The notes: generated by a model from the sequence alone, not told the origin. Counted from the first letter of the stretch, positions 25,867 through 38,210 are shown. The stretch: 64,000 nucleotides of DNA from Pseudocercospora fijiensis CIRAD86 (GCF_000340215.1 NW_006921538.1:2957869-3021868), one strand, 5' to 3'. A program made the numbers and translations.

Positions 25867-26590
25867 CAACTCCGCCCTATCTCGGAGGCTAAGGTACCGA
25901 GCGGAAACCCTATAGCTTATATTTACTCGGTTGTCGCGGAGCGCTTATAGGTAAGGTATTAGAAAAGAGTATAAAAAGTACGAGAAGAGTATCCTAGGAT
26001 ATAGGTCGTAAGTGAATAAGAGTAGTACGCCTAGTTATTTATATAGTACGTTACTCTATACGACTAAGAGCCTATATTATCTTATGCTTCGCTTATAAGA
26101 CCTCGACTCTACTAGTATACTATCGATCTCCTCCTCGGTCGCTAATACGCTGTCTTAATTCTTCTTCGAGTTGCCGGACTTAGTGCGCATCTATAGCTAT
26201 ATAATAGCGCTACGTATTATAGAGAATCAACTCCGCCGTATCTCGAAGGCTAAGGTACCGAGCGGAAATCCTATAGCTTATATTCACTCAGTTGTCGCGG
26301 AGCGATTATAGGTAAGGTATTAGAAAAGAGTATAAAAAGTACGAGAAGAGCATCCTAGGATATAGGTCGTAAGTAAATAAGAGTAGCACGCCTAGTTATT
26401 TATATAGTACGTTACTCTATACGACTAAGAGCCTATATTATCTTATACTTCGCTTGTAAGACCTCGACTCTACTAGTATACTATCGATCTCTTCCTTAGT
26501 CGCTAATACGCTGTCTTAATTCTTCTTCGAGTTACTAGACTTAGTACGCATCTATAGCTATGTAATAGCGCTACGTATTATAGAGAATTT
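25867..26590. repeat. 361-bp tandem duplication
   Basis: Unit 1 at 25867-26227 and unit 2 at 26228-26590 start with caactccgcc and are about 95% alike, differing by transitions. Unit 2 ends three bases before the N gap, so more copies may be collapsed in the gap. Confidence 0.9.
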
Positions 26591-26593
26591 CTC

Positions 26594-26693
26594 NNNNNNN
26601 NNNNNNNNNNNNNNNNNNNNNNNNNNNNNNNNNNNNNNNNNNNNNNNNNNNNNNNNNNNNNNNNNNNNNNNNNNNNNNNNNNNNNNNNNNNNN
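26594..26693. other. Assembly gap (100 N)
   Basis: Exactly 100 N, the usual placeholder for a gap of unknown size, placed directly after a tandem duplication. Confidence 1.
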
Positions 26694-27999
26694 AGTGCTA
26701 ATACTAAAGATCTCCTTATAGTTAGGATGCTAGGGCTCCTTAGGACCTTTGTGTTTTAGGTCTAAATAGAGACGTATTATAAACGTTCTATCGCCCTTTT
26801 GCTTACTACCCGCTAGGTCGCGATATGCGAAGAAATTAATCTAAATGTAGCTCGTCTCTGTAATAGCCGGGTAAATATAGAGCGCTAGGTTTCTACTTCG
26901 TACCTTAGATTTAGGGACGGCGCGGAGATAAAATCAGAAATGTAGCCGGTACCTATAGCCGGTAAAAGGATGCGAAAATGGGCCTCCTCCTAGGTTAATC
27001 TAACGACTAAATACAATTTCCAACTAATCCGCTATAAACCGACGCCGAATTTTAGCTAGAAGCTGTATATCTTTATTTTAAAGAGTAACCCGCTTCGTAT
27101 AGATAGCAAGGAGGTTTAAAAGCTTAAGCTCGGTTACGAGAAATGCCTCCGTAGCTTCCTAAAGAGTACTAATCGCCTTAGCCGTAAATCGTATACTAGA
27201 CCGAAAATCTAATGTAATTTCTCGGACGAGTCGCTAGAAGGGAGTCTTAGGGATTAAAAGCTCGGTCCCTCTTTTGTTTTAGAAAAGCCGGATCTAGCGA
27301 AGGGTAATAGTACCTAGTTTAAAGCGCCGCTTCTTTGTCGTCGAGTCCTACCTTACTCCCTTTCTTTTAATAGAAAGATAACTTTTCTTCGCGATAGTCT
27401 TCGTCTACCTACTCTTTTTAGCCTTCTCCTATCTACCTATAGCCTTCTTGTTTTTCGGTACTGTTTTCCGAGGAACCCCCTTCCTTCGTATATACTACGG
27501 AGAGCCTTGCTCTTCCGATATCTCGTTCTCGCTACGGTCTCCCTATACTTAGCTTGCTTTACCCTTGCCCTTTAGCCTCTAAAGATATTTATCTACGCGT
27601 TTAGGCGACGAGGGTATATCGATAGGACCTAGAAAATTAATAAGTATATAATCGTAAGGAGATATTAATGCTTCTTGCCTTCTAGAATAAATAGTCTTCT
27701 ATTAAACCGCTTTAGTAGGTTATCGTTAGATTCGAATAAAGGATAGTAGCTTAAGGAAGGGGAGGTAGCCGGCTTAGGAAGGCCCGAAGAGCCGAATCCT
27801 TAAGGCATGTTTATCTTTAAGAATATAGGGAAAGGGAAGAAGGAGAGGAAGAGCGAATAGAGAATTAGAAATAGTCCGTAGGTAAGCGGGGTCGGTTGCT
27901 ATAGCAACTAGTCTATTTAGGTCCTAGGAATTCGAAACACATTTCGGATATATACCGGCTATATACGCCGGCTATATTACCTTATACGTAAACGCTTCG

Positions 28000-30320
28000 T
28001 CTCCTTAAAGCTGCTCTAAGCCTATATATGTTTCCGCTTCTCGACCCGGTATCGCCTTCTACCTCCGCCCTCCTCCTCTTCGTTATCGCTAATTAGGGTT
28101 TCGCTTAGACTAAATTTCGCATTCTCTTCGCGCTCCTAGGTTTCTTCGATCTTAAGGTTTTCTAATTCCTCGATTAACTCCTTTAGTATAATCTTTAGTA
28201 ACCTGCCTTAGCGATTCTAGTAGAGGAGATAGTATCGGAATACTATAATAGATTCGAAGGTAGTAGGCGAGTATATTCGATTAAAGCGGCCCTAGTAACG
28301 AGCGATACTAAAAGACCTCTTATAGCCTATGCCTACGCTCGGGATAGCGAGGACGTCCCGAGCGACCGACGCTATCGTTAGAAACTTAGGCTCTAACCGC
28401 TGCTATATAGCGAGAATATCGTCTCCGAATTCGTCTAGAAGACCGGTAAGATCTAGAGATTATTAGCCCTCTTTCCGAGCCTACGGGTTTATACTTACTC
28501 GCGCGCCGATAGAGATCGAACTCTTCTTTATTTACTTTAGTAGTTACTTCCTCTTCTACCTCTACTTCCTACCTACGAAATAGGTATAATATCGGAGCCT
28601 TCTAACCCTTCTTTTTCTTTATAGGAGCTGCATTTAGACTAGTTTCTTTCCGACGCTCGTAGAACATCTTTTCTAGAACAGTCTAGTAATGCTTCGGCTA
28701 TACCTCGTCCGCCTTCTATTCCGGCCTCTACTAGTATATATCCTTTTCTACCGGGTTAAGCAAGTACGTAACGCTATAGATATCCCCGAACGAGTTAAAG
28801 GTAGTACTATAATATTTATGCAACTTAGTATAGGAGGTGTCTATAGCTTTCGTTATAGCTACTTTCTAGGGAACGCTCTTCTTAGCTAGCTTAGCTGCGG
28901 TTTCCTTAAGCTCGTTAAAGAGCTAGTTATAGTACGTAAAGACAAGGTAGATCGTCGGTCCTCGGGTTCTTCTAATCGTAGCAGTAACCTTCGCGTAATA
29001 CTTACTAATATCGACGAGATACTCTATATAGCGCTATTCGGCGGCGGTAAGGCCGAGCTACTTAATACCCTCGGAACTCTAATAGATCTCGAGAGCGGTA
29101 CGTAAAGTATATCCCCTCGTAACTATATAGAAAGTCGAATCGAACCGGGTCTTAACGTCTTAAGTAAAACGGAGTAGGCGCTAAGGAGGCCGCTTTTACT
29201 ATCGCTTATTCTGTACGATATTCTAGGCATCGGTTTTAGGGCGCTCGATTAGGTTCTTTTAAATAGCCTCGAATCGGTTATATCTCTATAAGCTCGAGTT
29301 CGTATATATTGCTAGACGACGAAGCTAGAGAAAAAGAGTTAGAACTATACTAGGTTGCTAGCTATAGGTGCCGGCTACGGACAAAAGTTATACCTTATAT
29401 AAAACGAGAGCGAGGCTCTCTACCTTATCCCGTCTTATTGCTATAATAAGTTTCTCGACTTTCGACTTTACTTTATCCTTATCTAGGATCTTCTATTAGT
29501 CGTCGTTTAATAGTGCAATTTTAAGCGTCTTAAAGAGGGCTCGGATCGCGATTTAAACTATACAAGCGAGGTAGGGAAACTTCTATAGGGATGCAACTAG
29601 TAACGACGTCGGCTCCGATTTAATAGGGCTAGGGCTATTAATAGGCTCCTCTTTATCGTTATTATCGTACGTATTGTCGTACGTATCCGGAATCGTAGCG
29701 AGCTTAACATTCGGAAGATTAAGCTAGATTGTAGACCTTATAATCTCCTCTACGTACTCGACCCTATCGATACAATTAGTGATTTCAAAGATATATACGA
29801 GTGAATTGTATATACAACGCCTTATATAATGTTCGATTATTACTAGCGTTGTCCGTAGTAATCGAGATCAGTTTCGTTGTTACGCTAACCCTGTCTATTA
29901 CTATATAGATAAGCTTCGCTATATCCTTACTAGTATAGGAACCTAGAATTTTAGGGAATCCGATTATAAGTTCCTAGAGTTTCTAATCCGAATTAATAAA
30001 GTATAGTATAATCGAGAGGAAGGAGGCTCTTATAGTCCGGCTTAACTAGCTATCGATAGTAATAGCTACTCGGCGAGTATTACGGAGGATCTCCCGAATG
30101 TCGTCTAACGTAGCCTCTTTATTCTTTTCGAATATAATACGCTAGGTTGTCGCGCCGAGAAATGGGGGAGGGTAGTTTGTAAGATATAGGTATGTCTTCT
30201 ATATAGACTCCCTTTCGTAGAAGTCTTCCGGAAGACTGTTTATAGCTAGCATTTCGTTTGCTAGTTGCTTAAAGTCTTCGGGGGAGAAATCGGTAGCCTT
30301 TAATCCTAGAGCTTCCTTAA
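28000..30320 (-). pseudogene. hAT transposase relic
   Basis: Minus strand, N-terminal part near 30130-29830: LDDIREILRNTRRVAITIDS, stop, LSRTIRASFLSII, then ELIIGFPKILGSYTSKDIAK and ISITTDNASNN. This is the hAT catalytic region (first Asp in the TxDxWTS block, later TDNAxNN). The C-terminal dimerisation block is at about 28420-28290: FLTIASVARDVLAIPSVGIG followed by KRSFSIARY, matching the conserved LAxxxLxIPxSxxxxERxFS. Stops occur at Trp/Gln positions. It fits the 8-bp duplication and inverted ends of the surrounding element. N-terminal sequence may extend to about 31.2 kb, but a GCCGGC repeat block at 30360-30440 intervenes. Confidence 0.85.
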
Positions 30321-32356
30321 GCGTAGCCTATAATAATTAGCTAGACCTCTACGGTTGATTTAAGTAGCCGGAATCTATAGCCGGAATCTGTAGCCGGTAG
30401 CTATAGCCGGCAGCTATAGCCGGCAGCTATAGCCGGCATTTTAGAAGACGTACCTCTTTCTAGAACGCTATATCTATATTAACTCTCCTCTCTCCTTAAG
30501 ATTCCCGATACCGTTTAGAATAGAGATAGTTCGTAGGCGATAAGTTCCTATCCCCTAGTTTCGGGTATTTTAAGATTAAACCGTAGAAGTTGTAGACAAT
30601 TACTAGTTAACCTTTAAGTCGAGAAGTCGTATAACGGTACAATGCCCCCTCTATAAAGAACTTCTAGAATATATCCGTTCGCTCTTTACTCCCCTATCGC
30701 ATCGAGTACTTCCGGAGTTTATACTCCTTTGAACGTAAGTATAAAGGGAACTATATCTTATAGACCTATTAATTGAACTGCTCTATATACTCGGGTTTCT
30801 AAAGATACGCCTAGCTAGCCTTTTCGAAGATTTCCGGGTTAATACTCGATGTTCTTATATCTCCGAATAACCTTTTACTTAGACTCCGTAAAGGTAAGGA
30901 CTAGGTAGTAGTACCCTATAATGAATTCCTACTACTAGGATTCGGAGAGGATAAATCTAGCCCTAATCGTCGTCTAGGACTTAATAGGCTCGAAGGTAAG
31001 TATACGACCTCCTCTCGACGTTGTCGCAATCTCGCTCGTATACTAGACTATTTCGACTATCGTCTCGTTATTACCCTTCCTAGTGTAGCGCCTAGTGTAT
31101 ATACAATGTCGGTCGGCATGTTTTAAGGTTTCGTACGGTAAGGTAAGGACTTAGGAGTAGTAGATGTATACTAGTAGCTATAGGGAAACACCCTTTCTTT
31201 TATAGCATCGTATCGTTAGGAACAGCTAGGCAGTAAATAGCTAGCTACCTTTTTTTTTGTTTCCTAGCTACCTAACTACTAGATTTTTTTTCCTAGCTAC
31301 CCTAGCTAGCCTAACTATTAGAATTTCTTTCCTAGCTACCCTAACTACCTGAATTTTGCCTTCTATACGGCGGCTCTCTCCTACTAACGGAACCGAGCTA
31401 CTATACCTAACGAATCTAAGCTCGTTTTTAGTCTTAATCTATCCTCTTTCGGTATAAGACACTCGATAAGCAAATGCTTAGGCCGAGTCTAACTACGAAA
31501 CCCAAGACTAACTAATAGCTCTATTAACTAATCCTAATCCTCGAACTCCTTCCGCTTCTTAGTAAAGACCTTAAAGAGCGCTCGAGCTTCTTCGGGTACC
31601 TACGGAGTAGTCGAGATAAAGCCGTATCGCTAAAATAGGTAATCCTTCGGAGGCTTATATAGAGATTCAGAGAATTCTAACGCTAACCTATCCTATTAGT
31701 AGCTTAGATTCCGGATATAAGCCCTCTCTGCCTTAGTAAAGATTTTATATAGCAGTAGCACTCTGCCTTCGAGAAACGCTTTCTATTTAACTGTTAGTAT
31801 CTACCGGCTACGAACGCCGGCTATATATGCCGAGTATAGAATAATTACCTATACCCCTTCCTCCTATAGTAACACTTCTACCGTCCCTAGATACCTAGCC
31901 TCGATCGTATTAATCGCAAGCTACTTTGCCTTTATAGACGTAAAGGCTTCGCTCTAATACTAATAAAGAAACTTCTACTCTATATCGAGGATATAAAGAC
32001 GACTAGTCTCGATTCCAATCCTTGCTAGCTTTTCGTAGTAGCTTTAACTATAATTTTCTAGATTGATAGGACTTATGCCTTAGCCCTTTACTAGTATCTC
32101 GTCTCTTTAACTATACTCGATCTACTCCTAGCGCTTATCGTCTATAGCGTTAGGCCCTAAGACTGTACCTATTACTAGATCGACGTATAGTATCTCCTCG
32201 CTTTTTTTAGTTCCTTTATTCGTAGTATTAAGCTCTGTCGCGGTATCCTAAACTCTAGCATTGTTGTTCTCGGCTATCTAAACATCTCCGTTACTATCGG
32301 TCGTATCGATAGAGGTAGCGGCTATAGGTCTAAATGCTATTAGTTAACGTATTAAA
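30321..32356. other. hAT internal region, unidentified
   Basis: A block of five tagccggaatcta/tagccggcagcta repeats at 30360-30440, then RIP-mutated sequence. Minus-strand protein-like sequence with a possible Cys/His finger (LKHADRHC) near 31120 could be the DNA-binding N-terminus of the hAT transposase, but this is weak. Poly-T-rich and ctagctaccta repeats at 31230-31350. Confidence 0.4.
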
Positions 32357-33332
32357 GAAAAATATGCCGGCTATAGCTACCGGCTACGGCTGCCGGCTAT
32401 AGCTGCTAGCTACGGCCGCTAGCTAGATTGACTTACGCTGCTAGAACTTTACGCTCGAAAACTAGCCGTAATTCTTTCCTCCTCTTAGTCTTCTCTTAGG
32501 TTGTCTTCTTATTCTAACCTTTACTTTTTTCTATAGGCGCTAGCTATCGATAGAATGCCTTATTCCGCGCCTTTCTTCTCTTATCCTTAGCTCTTTTATC
32601 CTTATCTATCTTGTCCTTTCTCTCGCGGTCTCGTACGGAATTCTTCTTCGTAGAGTACTCCTCTTTAGTCTTACGCTTTTTAGTTAGACGCTTAGGTAAA
32701 ACAAACTCGCGGTCTTTAGTTCTATCTTCTGTTTAGCGCGCGGCGCGCTTCTCTCTTGCTATTGTAAGGGAAAGGGGCGGGGGCGTAGCGTATAGTAGTT
32801 ATTATCGGTATAGGTATAGAGGAAGAAGTTGAAAGTATAAGAATATCGCGAAGCCCTAATTGTTGCCGCCTACGTAACGTTATATAAGTAAGCTTTCGCA
32901 ACTACGGCAACTACGCCCCGGTAATAGCAACTACGCCCTAGCAACGGTAATAAAGCGTAGTAAATACAACCTAGTAACTATTATAGCCGGCAATCGTAGC
33001 CGGCAGTCGAATAAGAGTGTCCTTATAGTAAAACTACGCCCTAGCAACGGCAACTACGCCCTAGTAACGGCAACTACGCCCTAGCAACGGCAACTACGCC
33101 CTAGCAACGGCAAAAGAGCGTAGTAAATGTAACAGAGTTACTATTATAGCCGGCAATCGTAGCCGGCAGTCGAATAAGAGTGTCCTTATAGTAAAACTAA
33201 TATAGTCTCTAGTTTAAACTAGGAATCTATATAGTTCGAAAAAACCAAACCGGAACTAGGGAGCTAGTTCGCCGCTAAGAAACCAAACTATATACGTTTA
33301 GTAGTTCGGAAACCGAACTACTGCGGGGTCTA
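32357..33332. repeat. hAT right-terminal block, copy 2
   Basis: Second copy of the block at 6676-7645, with the same 20-bp caactacgccctagcaacgg units (about 33026-33112) and the terminus ending cggggtcta at 33332. Here it is a true hAT right end, with 8-bp duplication and matching left end. Confidence 0.92.
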
Positions 33333-33340
33333 ATTACAAT

Positions 33341-34560
33341 TAAAGCCCTTTAATCCGGTTAGAAGGTTGCTATAGCTGCTACTATTATTAGTCGCGCGAT
33401 TAGCGTTATAAGGATACGAGCCCCTTCTACGGCCCCTATTACGGCCTCCTCTATATAGCCGTCGGCTACGGCCTCTTCTACGGTCGTTGTTACTGCTTCT
33501 ATTGTTAGCGTTATTGTTCTAGTAGGAACCTTAGTTTCCCCCGTAGCTACGATTGCTACGGTTAGTACTAGCTAGTCGGATCCTCGATTCTAGTCGTTAC
33601 TAGAGCTAAATAGCTCGTTCGGCTGTTTCTACTTCGACTATAAATTAAATACGTGTTAGATTAGCCTATTTAAACACACGGCGGCGGTCTAATTCGAGGA
33701 TAAGCTCCTACCTAAGTTTTAGGCGTATCTTAGAGATCTATATAGAATTAGTCTTAGCCGGAAGGTCGTCCTCGAGGGTCTTTAAATAGGCCTTAAATAA
33801 GCGAGCTAATTGATTAGTCTTTTGTTTAGCCCGAAGGTACTAGTCCTAAGCGTATTGTTGCCTTAGTATAGGGTTTCTAAGGGTGTCTAGCATAATAGTT
33901 TTGTAGGTTTGCTACTAAATAGCGGTCTAATTAGTAAGGGAGTTAAAGTAGTTATCCTAGGTACGCTTTAGGTCTCTATTAATGTATTATATAGCATAGA
34001 CGACTAACGAATAGTCGTCTAGCAGGGCCCTTAGTGCATTCCGCTAGTTTAATTTATAATCGCGTATGTAATTATTGTACTGCTTGCGGCTAGAGCTATT
34101 AAACACGGTATAGTCTTTAAGCTTAGCATCCTTCTTTTAAACAAGTAGCGAGGAAGGCCCTACTACTAGTTTAGTATTAGTTATTAGAGCCTCCTAAAGG
34201 CGGCAAAGCTCGAGGAGGTTATCCTTTAGCTACTACTCTTAACGTAGGGCAGTAAGCCTGTTTTAAGTAGCTTCTTAAAGTCTCCCTACTAGTTAGGGAC
34301 TAAAGGCTAGTTAGCTATATCGTCGATTAATAATATTGCTAAGAATGTCGTTAATAGGCAACGATAGGTCGTCCCCTTCGATTATAGGTTCTTTAGTAGG
34401 CCCTCTAGTAGGCTCTTTAGTAGGAGGCACTTTAGCAGGTACTTCGGTAGGCACTATGCTACTAGTGTTATTATTGCTAGCGCTGCTAGCGGTGCCGCGG
34501 TTGTTGTTGCTTCGTAATAAGCCGGCTATTATAATAAGGGGTAGCACTAATAATATATTG
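33341..34560 (-). pseudogene. Ty3 gag relic (5' portion of the minus-strand element)
   Basis: The open piece 34311-34547 is the homologue of the plus-strand gag N-terminus at 17186-17428 (LPINDILSNI.NRRYS shared, Pro/Thr/Val-rich tract shortened). The gag reading continues leftward with stops to the hAT junction and resumes at 16208. Confidence 0.88.
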
Positions 34561-34803
34561 TAACCCCTTATAGTACGGATATAGCGGAATTAGTAGGTAT
34601 CGGTCTAATGTGCTTAACTTAGTATAATAGGCCGTATAGAAGGCCTTGCTTAATAATTGGTATAGTTGTTTTTAGTAGAATAGTGCGTATAGGTCCCGTT
34701 CTTCGGGCGTAATATAGTTAAATCGATGGTTTTCGTAGCTATACCGCTAAAAGCTTGAAATAAGGACTATCTAGCTGCTGCCCTTAAAGGGTAGATCGAA
34801 TAC

Positions 34804-35001
34804 TATATAAGAAGGGTTATATTAGCAGGTAGATAGGGTAGTAGTAGATATAGTAGTATTCGATAGAGGTCTAGGAGGAGAGGGAGGAAGGCAGGCTAGT
34901 TAGCCTAACGCTAAGCGCTAAGCCCTGCCTAAGGCACTAAGACCCTAGCTTTACTCGGCCTAATTATATACCGATTACGTATAGCCTCTTTAGCCCTAAC
35001 A
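34804..35001 (-). repeat. 5' LTR of the minus-strand Ty3 element
   Basis: 198 bp, from tataagaaggg to gccctaaca; partner of 10750-10947. Followed by AAGGT, identical to the bases before 10750. Confidence 0.92.
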
Positions 35002-35006
35002 AAGGT

Positions 35007-35399
35007 CGCCTAGGTACGGCTCTCGCTCTTACCGTAGCCTCTTACTACGCATTCTTTGCAACTAGAAGACCTTAGGATTATATAATTAAATAGGGGCGGC
35101 GGCGGTAGTAGCGGTAGTAGAGGCGGCGGTATTATACTCGGCTTGTAACTACGTAGAAGGGCTTAATAATATAGCTATCGATAGCGACAGCGAGCTTAGG
35201 TTAAAACAGCGATTAAAACAGCGGTAACGGTAAGGTCTAGCGGTAGAGAACATAACTAACAAATTTGCCTTAGGCCTCCTCCGTAATCGGATGCCCGGAT
35301 TCTCGAATAACCGGAGTGGATTCTCGAATAGTCTCGCCCGTGTTCTCTTTATACCTAGGCTTAGAGTCAATCTTGTTTCCTAGAAATAATTTAGTAAGC
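35007..35399. other. RIP-mutated flank, unidentified
   Basis: Right side of the Ty3 insertion site, continuing whatever was at 10744. Contains a ggcggcggcggtagtagcgg simple tract near 35095-35130. No gene supported. Confidence 0.4.
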
Positions 35400-36912
35400 A
35401 GTTTAGTGTCTAACTACTAAAATTCACGCTTAATTCACTTAACAGGAAGCTAGCAGTCTAGACAAGGCTTTTAGGAGGAGTACTATTCATTAAGGAAATT
35501 AGCTAAGACCTAGATGAACTTGCATTTATATACATTCCCTAGGACCTAATAAATGATAATGCCTGTGCCTTTATAGCCTAGACTAACTAGGATTAGTAGG
35601 AGCTGTAGTATAGAAGAGTTAGACACTTTAGGGAAGGACTACTAAGAGACCTTTACAAAGTTACTAACCTAAAGGAAAGAATTCCTGTCCCTACAAAGCG
35701 TTAGCCTTGTAGAGTGTGTTCTCTAGCTAAGATAAAGAAACACAGAGGCAGAGAGACTAAGAGAAAGCTAGCTAGGCTTTCCCTTGTTTTAATTGATATC
35801 TATAGACTACTACCTGTCTTAAGGCTAGGTTTCAAATAGTAGCTTAAGATTATTAACAACTTTTTAAGAAAGAAGTAGGTGTTCCTAGTAAAATCAAGAG
35901 GAGATATAGCAAACACCCTATAAGAATAGAGGAAGAAAGCTAAACTGCAGTCGGGAAACTAACTTTAGGTAGTAAGGAGTAATAGAGCAAGGGAATTGCT
36001 TACATTACTTAAGCAGTAGGAGAAAGAATCTAGGATCTCTTACTATATAACTAAGGCGTACAACTTAATCTAAAATAGAGTTATAGAAAGGTCAATCTAG
36101 ACATCTAAAGAATATATTAGGGCAATGCTTAAAGAATCAAATATACTAGTTAAGTTCTAGCTAGAAGTATTAGATACATGTACTATTATAAGAAATGCCC
36201 TTCTAAATAGGCTAGATATAGATAGATTCAAGGTTTTACCGGATGAAGCTTTTACTAGAAAAAGACCTTATATATTATACTTTAAGGTTTAGGGATGTAG
36301 AGCAGTTGTGTATATAGATGCCAAATCTTAGCTAATTGGAATAAGATTAGACAAACTAATAAACAAGGGAAAAGTTGCTGTGTTTATTAGGTATGTGCCT
36401 AACATATCTAAGATAAGGCTGTTCTAGGAGCCTAATATAAAGGCTGTAAAGGCTTACAACAATGCTGTCTAGTTTGAGGATAAGAAAGGAGGGGATATAA
36501 CTTTAAATGTTCCTAGACTCAACTAGCCAAGCTATGCTCTAGCAAGAAACCTAGTTAGCAGGCTAGTAAGAAAGGAGAAAATAGATCTAATACTACTGCA
36601 AGTTTAGCTACCTCCACTACTAAAGGACAAGGACTAATATTAGGTAATAGATGATCTAGAAGAAGAAAAACAAAATCATAAACAGCAGGCTCCAAATCAG
36701 AGCTAAGAGGAACCTTATTAAGACAACTAGAATATCTAGGCTTAGGAGGGGAATTCAAAGAGAAGAAAATCAATCTCTAATAACGGGTTAAGAGAAGAAA
36801 GAGTTTATAGTATAATTACAAGATTAACTATATAGAAGAGACTAAGAGAATTAGAGGATAATAATTTCCCTAAAGTTAAGTATTATAGAGCCTTTATCTA
36901 TATAATAAAAGA
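35400..36912 (+). pseudogene. Copia A integrase relic
   Basis: The HHCC finger is visible near 35630-35710 (EGLLRDLYKVTNLKERIPVP, then PCRVCSLAKIKKH). The integrase C-terminal part near 36130-36530 reads MLKESNILVKF, stop, LEVLDT, and later RKRPYILYFKV, stop, GCRAVVYIDA. This corresponds to the copia MLxxxxLPxxFWxEA and RxFGCxAYV motifs, with both Trp codons turned to TAG. The 36555-36773 open stretch on the opposite strand is a shadow. Confidence 0.85.
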
Positions 36913-37110
36913 TGTTAGAATACTCGAGAATATACGAGTCTAGTCGGATTTATAAGTAAGAGAAGGAGAAGGAAGTTACAAGATTATTCACTTACGGCTT
37001 AGTAATAGCTTATAATTCTTAGCGCTAGGGTATATAAGTAGCTAGTAAGTCCTTTATTCGAATAGTAAGCAATTCTAACGGTTTACCGATTATCTATATT
37101 ATTTACAATA
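36913..37110 (+). repeat. Copia B 5' LTR
   Basis: Starts tgttagaatactcgag, ends atttacaata (probably originally ...aca). Partner of 40684-40881 with about ten transitions. Confidence 0.92.
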
Positions 37111-37123
37111 GTTATAAGCCCGG
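37111..37123 (+). other. Primer-binding site (half initiator tRNA-Met type)
   Basis: gttataagcccgg follows the LTR. The identical 13 bases follow the LTR of copia C at 57691. Use of the initiator tRNA-Met anticodon-side half is known for copia-type elements (Drosophila copia). The match is by comparison with known PBS sequence, allowing RIP changes. Confidence 0.65.
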
Positions 37124-37439
37124 AACGCAAGTAAAGAAATAAGGAAGTTTGAGAAATTACCCGATTAGGCAACCCGCTTGCGCAAGGTTAAACCTTATCC
37201 GACGTTACTCCGTAAATCGAAGAAAGCGACTAACTTCGAATAATAATAAGATAACGGTTATTACTCCGCTATAGACGCCGGTCTATAGGCGAAAAGAACC
37301 GACTAATACGAACTAAACGATCTAAAAATATTAACGATACGACTAGTACGAGTCGAGAAATCTTACGATAAAGATATCTACTACCGAGACGACTATCGGT
37401 ACGGTAAAGGGAATTCCGTAACTTACTACCGAGAACTAT

Positions 37440-38210
37440 ACTATCTAGATCGATCTAATTTAAGACTATTTATCCGGACAAGGCCTTTAGAAGTATAGGT
37501 AAGGTATACCGGAATCTATAAGCTAAGATTCGGCTAAAGTAAGAGAGGCTAAAGAAGAAGACGTAAAAGCAGTTACGTTTATTAAGTCTACGGCCGGGGA
37601 TAAGCGTATATACCTCCTAGGACTACGTACGACTAGGGAGGTAATCGATAAAATAAAAGAAGTAAGCGAAGTATCGATAAAGGAACGGGTTTCGACGCTA
37701 CTCTCCCGTTTCTATTCCTTTAAAGCTCTTAAGGGTATCGATACTACGGCTTTAGCTCTTACGCAAATCCAATCCGAGATTAAGGCCGCGGACAAAGACG
37801 AAGTTCCTTCGGACGCCTCTAAGAAAGCAGTCCTTATATCGTCGTTAGGAGAAGAGTATTCGTCTACTATATTCGCCTTAAAGGCGGCCGGTTTATCTAC
37901 TCTTTCCTACGAGGAACTAGTTTAACGACTACGGGACGTTAAATATACTATTACTACTTCTAAAAGCAATAAAGTAGTAGCCCGATATACTAAGGAATCG
38001 GCGAAAGATAAGGCCGGTAACGGAAAGAAGGGTAATACGCCTAACACGCCTAACACGCCTAATAAAGCTAAGGGAAAGACGTGCTACTATTGCTAAAAGA
38101 TCGGGCACTTTAAACGGGACTATAGGAAGTATAAATAGGACTAAAAGAACGGAAAAATCTAAGAAAATAAAGAGGAATCTAAGATCGCGGCTTAGACGGC
38201 TATCGATTCT
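37440..38210 (+). pseudogene. Copia B gag relic
   Basis: A Gag-like helical region (EVIDKIKEVSEVSIKERVST, ALLSRFYSFKALKGIDTT) is followed by a Lys/Asn-rich linker with triple ctaacacgc repeats at 38037-38062. A zinc knuckle near 38080-38130 reads CYYC, stop, KIGHFKRDYRKY. The last knuckle Cys is now Tyr (TGT to TAT) and one residue is a stop, both RIP-type changes. Confidence 0.85.

Larger units (their letters stand above)
23880..27990. other. hAT internal region, RIP-mutated, unidentified coding
   Basis: Contains several GCCGGC repeat clusters: agcgtagccggc repeated four times at 24378-24436, accggctacgct at about 25001-25045, and further ones at about 25595, 26940 and 27955. Protein-like stretches occur on both strands but none matched a family I know. 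The 72-residue open stretch at 25354-25572 is Arg/Gly-rich and low complexity and I do not support it as a gene. Confidence 0.5.
16209..33332 (-). mobile_element. Large hAT-superfamily DNA transposon, itself split by a Ty3 element
   Basis: The termini are inverted: tagaccccgtagtagttcgg at 16209-16228, and its near-perfect complement ending cggggtcta at 33332. The 8-bp target duplication ATTACAAT is at 16201-16208 and 33333-33340. The uninterrupted target is visible in the sister Ty3 gag (complement of about 18405), which confirms the junction. An 8-bp duplication is diagnostic for hAT (established). Net length without the 7.1-kb Ty3 insertion is about 10 kb. The transposase is on the minus strand at about 28.0-30.3 kb. 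GCCGGC-containing short repeats are scattered along the body. Confidence 0.88.
10745..35006 (-). mobile_element. Ty3/gypsy chromovirus-type retrotransposon, minus strand, split by a hAT element
   Basis: Two 198-bp LTRs, 10750-10947 and 34804-35001, are bordered by the identical 5-bp duplication AAGGT (10745-10749 and 35002-35006). Removing the hAT insertion and its duplicated 8 bp leaves about 7.12 kb, matching the 7143-bp sister copy at 16732-23874. The reading order on the minus strand is gag (34560-33341), the insertion, then the end of gag, protease, reverse transcriptase/RNase H, integrase and chromodomain (16208-12200). A 1.2-kb non-coding stretch (12200-10948) follows before the 3' LTR. 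Frames carry many TAG/TAA. Confidence 0.92.
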
